A stretch of 64,000 nucleotides of DNA, taken from NCBI GenBank assembly GCA_946902985.2, contig OX336389.2:144821099-144885098 (forward strand), read 5' to 3'. Below are positions 44,454 through 53,130 of the stretch, piece after piece (within the stretch, counting starts at the first letter, position 1; each line of letters opens with the position of its first letter). This DNA is from Meconema thalassinum (Eukaryota; Arthropoda; Insecta; Orthoptera; Tettigoniidae). Below the pieces are notes generated by a model. That model ran no database searches, had not been told where the DNA came from, and saw only the letters and a program-made list of their open reading frames with translations. The position numbers were made by a program, and so were the translations under genes.

Positions 44454-46774
44454 ATGGAGAATCGAAGCCGGCCTACTTGGAGCGAAGGAGAGACGGGAGT
44501 TGGCAGAGCTGTTCTCAGCGAGGTCAGTCACCGCGAGCCCAGCTGGTGTTGTCACAGAACCGGTCTTCATAGCTGTGGACATTGCTATGAACACGTCAAG
44601 TTTGGTTTGGAAGGAGCGATGCAAGTATTTTCAGCAGTTCAGAAGTCAACACAAGGTAGTGAGAAAATTGTCTTTTATAATGTAGAATTGTAGTTTAGTT
44701 GTGTGATTATCCAATTGACCAACCGCATAATTTTCAACCGTATATTTTTCAACCACATTTTTGCATATTTTCAATAGCATTTTTCTTAACTGCATTATTT
44801 AAAACGTATAATTTTGTCAAAGTAATTAAATTTATGTAGATCTTGTTATTGTGATTTTTCATATTTTCTACGGAATTATTTGCCGTATTTCTTGGAAAAT
44901 TTCAGTCACTTGGACGGAATTTTGGGCATGATGATGATGCGATTAACACTAAGGTTATAGTAAAGTAAAATCGTGTAAATATGTTCATACTTGCGTTAGA
45001 TTTAATCTAATTAAATCTGTTTTATCGCAGCGATGGAATATAAAGGAATTGAGAGGAATATTGAAAGGAATTGTTCAGTGTAAATTAGAACCAATTGTAT
45101 TAAATGAAATTCAGAGCGTTAAAATTAGAAAAGGAATGTAGAGTAAACTATTTAAAAGGAATAGAACGTTGAACGAAGTAAAGAAGGAGTAAGATTGTAA
45201 TTGAAGTAAAATGAAATGTATTGGAGCAAATTTAAGTACAGTATACTTAAGAAGTAAAGTCATGAAGTGTAAAGAATATTTCGACAACTCATGATGTTGA
45301 TTCGAGTGTCAGAAATTTATTATGAACGAAAGTATTACGAAAAGCTTAAACACATATGTCTAATGAAATTTAGAGCGTTAAAAAAACATAAATGAATTTG
45401 TTAAACAAATATTAATGGAATGAAGTCAAACTTATATCTTTTGTTAAGAATATGAATATTTACTGATATTTCTTGAAAAGTTGTAATAAAATGTAAAGCT
45501 GAATTTAAACACGTGAAGAGGAAAGTTAAAGAAATTAAATCACAAGGTGATCAAAAGGTGAAAGTACAGAGATTTATTACAGAAATGAAATTACGAGCAC
45601 GAGGCGATGTTGTATCAATTATAGAGGAGAAATATTAAGTAAAGGAAGTATATGTATTGAAGTAGAAGTTTATAGTTGAATTACCGTGCAGATTAAGGAG
45701 TTATGAACGTAAAGGAGTTACGTAAGTTTACGAAGGGACGCAGGGGAGTCTCTTAAATTTTTCGAGTATTGAATGTAATAATTGTGAAGTTATGTAGCAA
45801 AGGAAGATTCTGTACAGGGTGTTTAAGAGAGAAAGTAATTGTTGTATAATTATGGAGGAGAAGTGTGGAAACGAAGGTTAATGCCGTGAACTTACAGTAT
45901 TCACGTTTATCATAAGATTGTTAATTCAGTAAAGAATTTCAGCACTTATTTCAGAATTTCATGATATATAGATAAAGGTAAAAAGGAACAGTGCTTAGCT
46001 TAAATGTTTGTCACTTATGTTCAATTGATTATGACGAGTATTTATTACTTTCAACACGATAGTTGCGGTGTATGTTTGTTTGAATTTGAATTTGATGTTT
46101 AAGAGAAATGGAGTAGATGAAAGACTTAAGGGAGGAAGAAAATTTAATCTTCGACGTTATGAAGTGTAGAATTTGAATTCCATAAAAAGATGTATATATG
46201 CACATAGTTCATGAATAATTTGAGTAGATATGGAACTACGGTTCATAGTTGAAGCGGACCTGTATAAAATAGGGCAATACTTAATGTCACGCCGTTTCAC
46301 ATTTTCTTACGAGAGTAATGCCACGTGCAAATTTATCTTTGCAATTATTTTCGTTGAAGTGTCAGGGAGACACAGTATTAAGGGAGGAAGTCAATTGTTA
46401 TATGTTTTATTAGCTTAATAAACGGATAGTGCTTTTTAGCAACTTAGTCAAATTTTATCTAAACTGATTCCGTTTTCATTGTCGTCATCGTCGAAAATAG
46501 TACTACGAGGTATAGATACAGGCGCTCACTATAGATTAGACCTTATCACCCCTCGAGATTGGAGTTTCTCGGTTGTTCTAAATGTAAATAATAGTAGAAA
46601 TTTGTACCTTGTCTAGTAATACTATTTTCTTTACGAATAATATCTATCCTGTATGTTCCTGGAATTCCCAATTTTACTCAGTAGGCATGATAAGCTTGTG
46701 AGCTGGGTAACTTACATGTCTGCAATCCTTTTTCGGGCTTTGGATATAAGTACTGATGGGTTTCTTCGGGCGCA

Positions 46775-47276
46775 TATAGATAGAGTTATTATTTAAATGG
46801 CATACCCATCCGTGGGGCGTTCGAAAAGCATTCGAAATGCATTCGAAAGAGCACTTGAGAGAAGAAGTTTGGAAGTACTCGAGAGTGAGGCCATATTAGT
46901 TTTGAAAAGAAAAATGCCGATCCCAAATTTAATGATTGTTGAGAAGAACACAACATCAGAAGATTAGTGGAGTACACTATAGTTGTGAGGCATAATTTGT
47001 AAACCAGCTAACGACATTTGTCATGTAATAGTAAATTTAAAAGTAAATTCATGTTGTTAAACATAGGTTAAGTGAGATGATAAAATGAAGCGATGTCAGT
47101 TCGGTAAAATGGGACAACAAGTATACGAGACTACTCGCGATTGAAATAGATGTAAGTAGGATTAAGATGTTCTATATATTCCATTACTGGTATAAAATGT
47201 ATGCGTTGGTCAATCTGGATATTCACTGGTAATTTTTGTAGTCGATACTTCCCTTATTCTCAAGAAAAGAAGAAAG
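46775..47276 (+). other. Leader between 5' LTR and gag
   Basis: 502 bp without a convincing ORF. A primer-binding site would be expected immediately after the LTR; the first bases (TATAGATAGAGTTATT) do not match any tRNA 3' end I know. The first TGG is at 46,798. Either the PBS is displaced or the priming is unusual. The A1 leader (17,502-18,003) looks the same. Confidence 0.6.
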
Positions 47277-48602
47277 ATGTCAACGAATGATATGACGTTC
47301 ATTCGAACGATGCTTGAAACCATGAAGGAAGGTCAAAGTACATTGACCAAAGATCTTGAAGCCCTCCACCAGTTAACACATAACAACATTAAACAATTAA
47401 AAACCGAGATACAGAAATCAGCAGCTACTGTAAAATCAGAAGTCAAAGCAGAGTTAGCAGTTGCTCAAACACTTACTACAGCTAGTATAACATTAGCACA
47501 GGAAGAAACTAAGTTAGCGTTAGAGAAGGCCAGAAAAGAAGATAGACTAGCTAGAGAGAAGGAAAGAGAAGAAGCCAAGTTAGCTTTGGAAGAGGCAAAT
47601 AGGATAAGAGCAGAGATAAGATTAGCTCAGGAAAAAGCTCGTGAGGAGGACAGGTTAAATCAGGAGCAGGCTAGATTGGAAGATAGAAAGATCCAAGCCG
47701 AAATAAGAAAAGCACAGGAGGAAGCTAGGAAAAATCAGGAAAAAGCTCAGATAATTTTTGAAAGGGCAGGTAAAGCACAGGAAGAATTAAAAGCTTCAGT
47801 TGATCAAGTCAAACAGGACATGGCAGGAAAAGTGATAGAAATCCAATTAGCTAACAGTAATCACATGTTAGAACTAGAACAGAAACTACAGGCTAGCATG
47901 AGCTCAATTAAGGAAGACAATAACACTCATCATGTACACATTTCAGAGGCCCAGAAGAAACTCAAGGAGCAACTTGACAATCTAAATGGCACTGTTGGTG
48001 AATTGCAGGTCAAATTGGAAGGTCAATGTAAACTGATTGAAGAGGGTATACATGTAGATATAAATGCTTCCATTGTAAAGGCAGTTACGGACATGAAGGA
48101 GGAGGTCGTAACAGTCACAACTCAAATCATATCAGAGATACATCACAAATTAGCAAATGACATTAAAGCTATAGAGTTATGTTCCAATATTAATGTTAGC
48201 AAAGTACGGGAAGATCTATCTAAGCGGATAGATACATTACAAATTAATAACGTAGCCACGCTGACAGAGATTGTTAATAAAACAGATTTAACTAACTCTA
48301 ATGAATTTGACAAAATTAAGTGTACGGTCGATGGGATAAGCATAGAACTAGCGAAAATTCAATCAAAACAGGATGAGGATATCAGAGAAATTGAACAGCA
48401 ATTAAGGTCACTTACGATAGGAGATGCTACATTTTCATCAACGTTAAGAACCGAAGTCAGGGAGGACATCAGAAAGGACTTGACGAGATTTTTTCAAGCA
48501 AGAGATGAAAAATTAAAAGAAGAAATAAGAAGATTAGAGGCTAGGACAGACAGGATAGAAGAGGATAAGGAAAGCGAGAGTAGTCAACAGCAAATTCCGT
48601 AG
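47277..48602 (+). CDS. Gag N-terminal coiled-coil ORF
   Basis: 441 codons from an ATG after AAGAAGAAAG. Residues ~10-60 polar; ~70-165 form a long charged coiled coil with AQEE/ALEKAR/REE repeats; ~170-440 continue as alternating amphipathic helices (e.g. IREIEQQLRSL near 380) and a charged tail (RTDRIEEDKESESS). The frame ends at TAG (48,600-48,602), but the same frame stays open for another 398 codons that contain the capsid-like region, so this is the N-terminal half of Gag. Expected role: particle assembly around element RNA in the cytoplasm. Long coiled-coil N-termini occur in some insect gypsy Gag proteins. Alone it could be mistaken for a host filament protein; its place between leader and capsid argues against that. 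Confidence 0.9.
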   Translation: MSTNDMTFIRTMLETMKEGQSTLTKDLEALHQLTHNNIKQLKTEIQKSAATVKSEVKAELAVAQTLTTASITLAQEETKLALEKARKEDRLAREKEREEAKLALEEANRIRAEIRLAQEKAREEDRLNQEQARLEDRKIQAEIRKAQEEARKNQEKAQIIFERAGKAQEELKASVDQVKQDMAGKVIEIQLANSNHMLELEQKLQASMSSIKEDNNTHHVHISEAQKKLKEQLDNLNGTVGELQVKLEGQCKLIEEGIHVDINASIVKAVTDMKEEVVTVTTQIISEIHHKLANDIKAIELCSNINVSKVREDLSKRIDTLQINNVATLTEIVNKTDLTNSNEFDKIKCTVDGISIELAKIQSKQDEDIREIEQQLRSLTIGDATFSSTLRTEVREDIRKDLTRFFQARDEKLKEEIRRLEARTDRIEEDKESESSQQQIP

Positions 48603-49799
48603 TCCAATTTTAACTTCAGTCAAGAGCCATTTCACACTGAAATAGGGGAATTTGGAGGAAATTTTGAACCTTACCAAAATAGATCAAATGCCAATATCGT
48701 CGTAATAAAGAATAACGATGAGAAACCGAACAAATTCAGCGGAGTAGGCCATATTACTGCAGTAGAATTTCTGAGAGACATGAGGTCGTATTTAGAAGAC
48801 AATAGGATACCTCGTGAAAGACATATGAGAGTCGTGGAAAAATACTTAGATTCAGAAGCATTAGTATGGCACAGAGCTTTCAGATACACATATCAGACAT
48901 TTGAAGAATTCGCTATAGCTCTACAAAAACGATTTTGGAGCAAGGAACTTCAACAGGATATACGAGCGGAAATGTATTCTAAGAAGTATGCATATTCCAT
49001 TCCTACGAAATACGCAAGTTTCTTCACGAAACAATTAGCACGCTTGCAGTATTTGCAACCCCCTTTGGCGGAAGAAGACTTGGTTCACGCTATTTCATGT
49101 CAGCTACCAACAGAAGTTAGGAGACACCTCATCTCGGCAAACGTGAAAACTCTAGAAGGAATGGCGGAAATTTTGAGAAGACTGGATCACACGTCTAATG
49201 TATCCACCAACTCAACTGGAAATCAAAACCAGAGAAATAGAAACCAGGAACCGAGAGAAATACACACCATTCACATCGATCAAATGCAGCAAACAGAGGA
49301 GAACAAAAATGGAGTAGGTCCAACGAGATCCAGGATATATGGGCAGAATCGATTTCGACCAGATTATCAGAGACCTAGAGAAGGAAGGCCATATGAAAAT
49401 CAAAGATGGAGGAATAACTATTACACCAGGAACAATGATTATCGTAGAGAGGGATATTATAATCGAAATAACCCTACGAATAATTATGGATATCGGGGAT
49501 ATCAGAACTGGAGAAACACGAGTAATTATTCAAGACAGCAACAACAGCAAGAAGGTTGGAGGAATAATAAAAATGTAAGAAGGTATTATGATGACAGGGA
49601 AAGAGAAAGTCAGGAGTACCTAAGGAATCTCAGAGAAAGAAATGCGAGAGACCAAGATCAGGGACAGCATAACCCGAATCAAGAACCTCAAACTGGAACG
49701 AGCAGTGATAGAAGGAATGAAGACCCAGGAGGGGCACAAAAAAAACGTCAAATTCCAAAAAGTGAAAGGAGAAGAAAACAGCACCTTAACCAGACATGA
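48603..49799 (+). CDS. Gag capsid/nucleocapsid segment, in frame after TAG
   Basis: Open in the same frame as the preceding ORF; first ATG at 48,780 (339 codons). The capsid-like part (VEFLRDMRSYLEDNR, then WHRAFRYTYQTFEEF and LVHAISCQLPTEVRRHL) fits the retrotransposon gag fold. The C-terminal half is very rich in Arg, Asn, Tyr and Gln (NRNQEPREI, YYTRNNDYRREG, YSRQQQQQEG) with no CCHC zinc knuckle; basic tracts probably bind RNA instead. Overlaps the pol frame from about 49,579 to 49,799, with pol in the +1 frame. Confidence 0.85.
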   Translation, partial: SNFNFSQEPFHTEIGEFGGNFEPYQNRSNANIVVIKNNDEKPNKFSGVGHITAVEFLRDMRSYLEDNRIPRERHMRVVEKYLDSEALVWHRAFRYTYQTFEEFAIALQKRFWSKELQQDIRAEMYSKKYAYSIPTKYASFFTKQLARLQYLQPPLAEEDLVHAISCQLPTEVRRHLISANVKTLEGMAEILRRLDHTSNVSTNSTGNQNQRNRNQEPREIHTIHIDQMQQTEENKNGVGPTRSRIYGQNRFRPDYQRPREGRPYENQRWRNNYYTRNNDYRREGYYNRNNPTNNYGYRGYQNWRNTSNYSRQQQQQEGWRNNKNVRRYYDDRERESQEYLRNLRERNARDQDQGQHNPNQEPQTGTSSDRRNEDPGGAQKKRQIPKSERRRKQHLNQT

Positions 49800-50760
49800 G
49801 ATCCAAATTAATGAATTGTATGAAGCCACGAATGAAGATCTTCTATTTGAGAGAGAAGAGACGAAAACAGATAGAGTAGCGAGGTTACCGATTATAGAAA
49901 TCATATCAGAAGGAGAATGCCTGAGAACACTACTAGATACGGGAGCAACAGCATCAATTTTATCAGAGAACTGTTTTCACAGATTGAAGAATGGAAATTC
50001 ACTTATAGCAATGCCTGTTTCAACCAATAAAGTCAGGGGCGTATTTAACGACAAGACCATGAAATGTAAAGTCCAAGCACTAATGGAATTCTCTATAAAT
50101 AAACACAGATATGAGCAAATATTCATAGTCTTGAGCCAGATCAATTTTGATGCTATTTTAGGCATTGATTTTATAACCAAGACTGGAGCTGTAATCGATT
50201 TACGAAATGGAGTCATAAGATTTAATGAAGGCCTACATCAATCAGAGGATAAGACGAAGGATGAGAATGAGTGTAGTTTGTTGGACGAAACTACAGAAGA
50301 AAATCTTGTGAAGATTGTTATGGAAATCGAAGCAGAAGGAATACCTCACTATGGCAGAAAGATTGAGAATTTTGAAGATCAGAGGGAGAAGTTGGAAGAA
50401 TTAGTCACGACTTATGCAGACATTTTTGATAACAAGCCAGGTATTATAAGAGGATATAAATATCAGATTAAGCTAACTGACGACACACCTTATCAGAAGA
50501 AATTGTATCCAATTCCGGAGAAGTATCAAGCTGAAGTGACAGAGCTCATAAAAGGCATGGAAAAGGAAGGAATTATAAGAAAGCAAACCACTCCTTATTT
50601 AAATCCACTCACTGTTGTGAAGAAAGCAGATGGTAGTCTTAGACTATGTTTAGATGCCAGGGGCATAAATACTCTTCTGCTGAAAGAATTCGACAGGCCA
50701 CCGAAAATTAGAGAACTACTGAGGAGATTCAAGAATAAAACCTGTTTCTCAGTGATTTAA
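49642..50760 (+). pseudogene. Pol: aspartic protease and N-terminal reverse transcriptase, frame broken
   Basis: Starts inside the gag overlap (first ATG 49,642; the frame is open from ~49,579). The protease active site LLDTGATASILSE is at residues 98-110, with ILGIDF about 70 residues later. RT begins near residue 255: LYPIPEKYQAEVTELI, IIRKQTTPYLNPLTVVKK, RLCLDARGINTLL. It stops at 50,758-50,760 in the middle of RT, just before the first catalytic aspartate block, which is open in another frame. The break looks like loss of one copy of a 4-base direct repeat, not a programmed shift, since it falls inside the RT core. Confidence 0.9.
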
Positions 50761-51830
50761 CTGCGGCATTTCATCAAATAGAGCTTACAGAAGACAGCAA
50801 ATGTTATACAGGGTTCATGTTCAATCAAACCTGTTATGTATACCAAAGAGTACCATATGGATTGGTATATTCAAGTCCAGCACTTATCAGAGCCTTGGAT
50901 GACAAGTTGAGTGAAGAAGTGAAACAATTTGCTATTTGCTACGTGGACGATATCATCATATCTTCAGAGACACCAGAGCAACATTTCATGCATTTGACGA
51001 AGCTATTTGATAACCTTAGAAATGCAAACATCAAGGTGAAGTTGGATAAATGTCATTTCTTTCAAGAAAAGATCAACTTTCTTGGGCATACTATAGACAG
51101 ATTTGGTTACCATCCGAAAGAAGACAAGATTGAAGCAATTTTGAAATTTCCAACACCCAAGAAAATCAAAGGCATCAGAGCTTTTGCGGGTCTTTGTCAG
51201 TTTTTCAGTAGTCATTGTCCACGATATTCAGAAATCATGGCACCTCTACATGAGCTTCTAAAAAGGAACAATAGATGGAAATGGGATGCAGCTACTGAGA
51301 ATGCCTTTATTCAAGCAAAGGAAATGCTCAGAGATAACATCAAGTTGGAGTACCCAGATTTTGAAAGAACATTCATCATAGAAACAGACGCTTCACGAGT
51401 CGGTATTAGTGCAGTCTTATATCAGAAGGATCAAGATGGAAATCCTCATTATATTTCATTCAGCAGTAGGAAGTTACGCACACACGAGCTGAATTACTTC
51501 ACGACGGAGCTTGAAGCTTTAGCCGTCATAAATGCTCTACAAAGTTGGAAGAAATTATTGCTGGGACACAAGATCATAATCAGAACGGATCATAAAGCAC
51601 TAGAATTCATGTTGAAGTCAGACTTGTCAAGCGATAGGATGACAAGATGGACCATGTTTTTGCAACAATTTGATGCCACGATAGTTCATGTACCTGGAAA
51701 AGACAACCTTCTAGCAGAAATTCTTTCCAGACATCCGATTCCTGAGAGAGATGTGAGAGTTAATGTTATCCAGACAGATGCTGAAGATCAAGAAACGCTA
51801 GATAAGTTGAAAAGAATTCCTTTTTTTTAA
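50761..51830 (+). pseudogene. Pol: reverse transcriptase core and RNase H
   Basis: Continues RT in the next frame (first ATG 50,817). YVDD, the polymerase active site, is at 50,940-50,951, followed by KCHFF, the NFLGHTI box and the connection region (FAGLCQFFSSHCPRYS). RNase H shows TDASRVGISAVL, TELEALAVINALQSW and IIIRTDHKALEF; the last motif reads LLAEILSR, with Glu where Asp is usual. Ends at a TAA made by a run of eight T (51,820-51,827) before AAG; the integrase frame lies one base away, so a single-base length change in the T run separates them. A homopolymer sequencing error is possible. Confidence 0.9.
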
Positions 51831-51876
51831 GAAGCATGCACCATTCAGGAACATTTATCGATTTTTATCAGGGAGA

Positions 51877-53040
51877 ATGACGAGGAGACACGCCTCATAC
51901 TTCGAAACGAGAAGGAAAGCTAGACACTATATTCTCGTGGGAGAAACTGTATGTAAATACATTGATGCCAGTCATACGAAAGTACGAGTTGCTATTCCAC
52001 CAGAACTTATTGTGCCACTAATTTGGTTAGTACACAAAAGTATAGGCCATGGAGGAACTGATAAAACATACTATACCATGTTAGAAAAATTCTACTGGAT
52101 TAATATGAGAGAATCCATAACCATAGTAATCAGATCTTGTGAACTTTGTCAGAAGAATAAATATAATTCTGAACTATTGAAGGAGAAACCTAAAGCGATT
52201 ATTCCGACGAAACCATTGGAATTGTTTAGTCAGGATATTTTTGGACCTGCACCTAAAGGAGACAGAGGAAACCAGTATGTGTTAGTTACAATGGATATAT
52301 TTTCCAAAATTGTAATGCTCAATCCCATGCAGAAAGCGACAACGAGGAATGTTTTATATCACCTGGAGAGGAACATTATTCCAAAGTTAGGAAAACCAGA
52401 GAGGCTATTAACAGACCATGGAACACAATTCACTTCTGCAGAATTTCAGGGAGCGATGGATAGGTTGGATATTGTTCACCTATTTTCATCAGTTAGAAGC
52501 CCAGAGATGAATCCTATTGAAAGAACGATGCTGGAATTTTCAAAGTACATTCGCTTGTATAGTGCAGATAATCATGCGAATTGGGTAAAGATTGTACCTC
52601 TAGTGGAATTTTGTAGCAATAATACGAGACATGAGAGCACCAACGATATTCCAGTCATGTTACATTTTGAAGAGAAACCGGTACGACCATGGGACGGAAT
52701 CTTCAATATTCCGGAAGATAACGAACCACCGATGGACCAGAGAATCGAAGAAGCGAGGATCCAGTTAAACAAAGCGGCTGAGAAGAGATTAAAACGTTTA
52801 GAAGGGAAGAGATTCAGTGGACCGTTACGAGAAGGAGACCTTGTATTAGTCAGAATTCCTGTGAAAGCTGACGTACTGAAGAAAGTGTATATCAAATTCA
52901 GTAACCTGTTCAGAGGACCATTCAAAGTAGATACAGTCTATGGAAATAATTGCTATAAAATTGTGAGAGTGGAAGATAATAGATCCATTGGAAAATTCAA
53001 CCATTCCAAGTTGAAAAGATTTTACCCACAGATACAGTAA
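51877..53040 (+). CDS. Integrase
   Basis: 387 codons from the first ATG; the natural reading enters from upstream, through the T-run break at 51,820-51,827. Zinc-binding HHCC domain: HKSIGH and SCELCQ about 30 residues apart. Catalytic core: LFSQDIFGP (D), RLLTDHGTQF (D), NPIERTM (E), with the D-D-35-E spacing preserved. C-terminal part: LREGDLVLVRIP and FRGPFKVDTV, a GPY/F-like module; no chromodomain. Inserts element cDNA into host DNA with a 4-bp staggered cut, matching the ATAC duplication. Stop TAA at 53,038-53,040, only 90 bases before the 3' LTR, leaving no room for env. Confidence 0.93.
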   Translation: MTRRHASYFETRRKARHYILVGETVCKYIDASHTKVRVAIPPELIVPLIWLVHKSIGHGGTDKTYYTMLEKFYWINMRESITIVIRSCELCQKNKYNSELLKEKPKAIIPTKPLELFSQDIFGPAPKGDRGNQYVLVTMDIFSKIVMLNPMQKATTRNVLYHLERNIIPKLGKPERLLTDHGTQFTSAEFQGAMDRLDIVHLFSSVRSPEMNPIERTMLEFSKYIRLYSADNHANWVKIVPLVEFCSNNTRHESTNDIPVMLHFEEKPVRPWDGIFNIPEDNEPPMDQRIEEARIQLNKAAEKRLKRLEGKRFSGPLREGDLVLVRIPVKADVLKKVYIKFSNLFRGPFKVDTVYGNNCYKIVRVEDNRSIGKFNHSKLKRFYPQIQ

Positions 53041-53120
53041 AAATCAATAAATTCAGTCTCAAGAGCAGAGAAATCACTGGTATTAAAGAAAGTACAGGCT
53101 ATACTTTACTTTAAATTAGC

Positions 53121-53130
53121 AACGGGGAAA
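53121..53130 (+). other. Polypurine tract
   Basis: AACGGGGAAA immediately before the 3' LTR start TGCGCC; the expected plus-strand primer site. Confidence 0.6.

Larger units (their letters stand above)
43468..46774 (+). repeat. 5' LTR of the complete element
   Basis: 3,307 bp. Promoter-like words: TTACGTCA at 43,736-43,743 and 43,804-43,811, TATATTTATAA at 43,923-43,933. AATAAA at 46,417-46,422, near the right end, is a candidate polyadenylation signal. Ends TGCGCC...GGGCGCA. Counterpart of 14,195-17,501. Confidence 0.95.
29274..48999. repeat. Segmental duplication, copy A2
   Basis: Second copy of the unit at 1-19,726. Here the gypsy-type element at its right end continues uninterrupted past 48,999, so A2 carries the complete version of the junction region and A1 the broken one. 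The left edge at 29,274 follows a 13-base C run (29,236-29,248) and a short C/T-rich stretch. Features of A1 are described once; their A2 positions are obtained by adding 29,273. Confidence 0.97.

Noticed and set aside
47277..48602. 441-residue coiled-coil protein as a host filament or motor-tail gene
   Set aside because: It lies between LTR leader and capsid segment in the same frame; it is the N-terminal part of the element's Gag.
51810..51840. Programmed frameshift at the T run before integrase
   Set aside because: The downstream frame needs +1, not the -1 slip expected at such a run; one extra T explains it.
53041..53130. Env gene between pol and 3' LTR
   Set aside because: Only 90 bases are available and no ORF is present.
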